Shown one piece after another: positions 7,009 through 7,038 of a stretch of DNA of 7,038 nucleotides (its first letter is position 1; each line of letters opens with the position of its first letter). Below the pieces are notes generated by a model that was not told where the DNA came from, did no database searches, and saw only the letters and a list, made by a program, of their open reading frames with translations. A program made the translations under genes and the position numbers. The DNA comes from Bacillota bacterium (GTDB lineage: Bacteria; Bacillota; Clostridia; Lachnospirales; CAG-274), in assembly GCA_017627115.1 (NCBI GenBank), contig JAGAHK010000096.1:1-7038 (forward strand), read 5' to 3'.

Positions 7009-7038
7009 GAGGCTCAACGACACAGGTTGGACGGCTTA

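Larger units (their letters stand above)
6855..7038. other. Intergenic region upstream of glnS, no gene identified
   Basis: It has two parts. Positions 6866-6937 are AT-rich with a long T-rich tract on the minus strand. Positions 6938-7038 are clearly richer in G and C and contain a perfect 7-base inverted repeat, a direct repeat of GCCGAT (6938-6943 and 6985-6990) and an outer inverted pair GGCGA/TCGCC (6959-6963 and 6983-6987). Both strands are open for short stretches but lack a credible start. I do not see a T-box antiterminator sequence before glnS in the portion available, and no tRNA fold. Confidence 0.6.

Noticed and set aside
6896..7009. Plus-strand frame of 37 codons starting at a GTG, containing ADGGAFVGDHANVKLSPIR
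   Set aside because: No Shine-Dalgarno sequence, and it spans the AT-rich leader and the hairpin; too short to support as a gene.
6874..7035. Minus-strand frame open for 53 codons, ending 20 bases before glnS
   Set aside because: Bounded by stops on both sides, no ATG and no ribosome binding site; only GTG/TTG starts are possible. It is more likely part of an intergenic repeat.
6855..7038. T-box riboswitch upstream of glnS
   Set aside because: Expected in many Firmicutes synthetase leaders, but I find no antiterminator-type conserved box on the minus strand and the leader is short.

Overview
The window carries a four-gene, leftward-transcribed block (all on the minus strand) that looks chromosomal and typical of an anaerobic Gram-positive bacterium of the class Clostridia. 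The evidence for this is strong CGGAGG ribosome binding sites before every gene, frequent use of ATA, CTT and AGG codons, two LytR-CpsA-Psr (LCP) cell-wall enzymes and a BaiN/HI0933-type flavoprotein. A Ruminococcus/Oscillospiraceae-like host is my best guess, from general style rather than from a decisive marker.

Reading in the direction of transcription (right to left): positions 7038 to 6855 are an intergenic region with a GC-rich, stem-loop-containing part, an AT-rich stretch and a weak promoter candidate. Then come glnS (6854-5193, glutaminyl-tRNA synthetase, complete), a large LCP protein of 762 residues (5175-2887), a second LCP protein of 629 residues (2871-982), and the first 322 codons of a HI0933/BaiN-like FAD-dependent oxidoreductase (967 to the left edge, cut off by the window). 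The gaps between genes are only 17, 15 and 14 bases and each holds a ribosome binding site, so the four genes probably form one transcription unit. I see no terminator between them.

The two LCP genes are tandem paralogues. Their catalytic LCP domains align without gaps over 198 residues at about two-thirds identity by my hand count, and both carry a C-terminal LytR_C domain. LCP proteins are membrane-anchored enzymes that transfer polymers such as teichoic acids or capsular glycans from a lipid carrier to peptidoglycan. Here each has an unusually long cytoplasmic N-terminus with two short conserved motifs, and an extreme Asp/Glu/Tyr-rich extracellular tail. The smaller protein ends in 49 residues of which 33 are acidic and 12 are Tyr. 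The larger has over 100 acidic residues' worth of tail with a TSN tandem repeat and a Glu-Pro repeat. These tails and cytoplasmic motifs are the most unusual features of the window. No mobile element, CRISPR array, rRNA or tRNA is visible.
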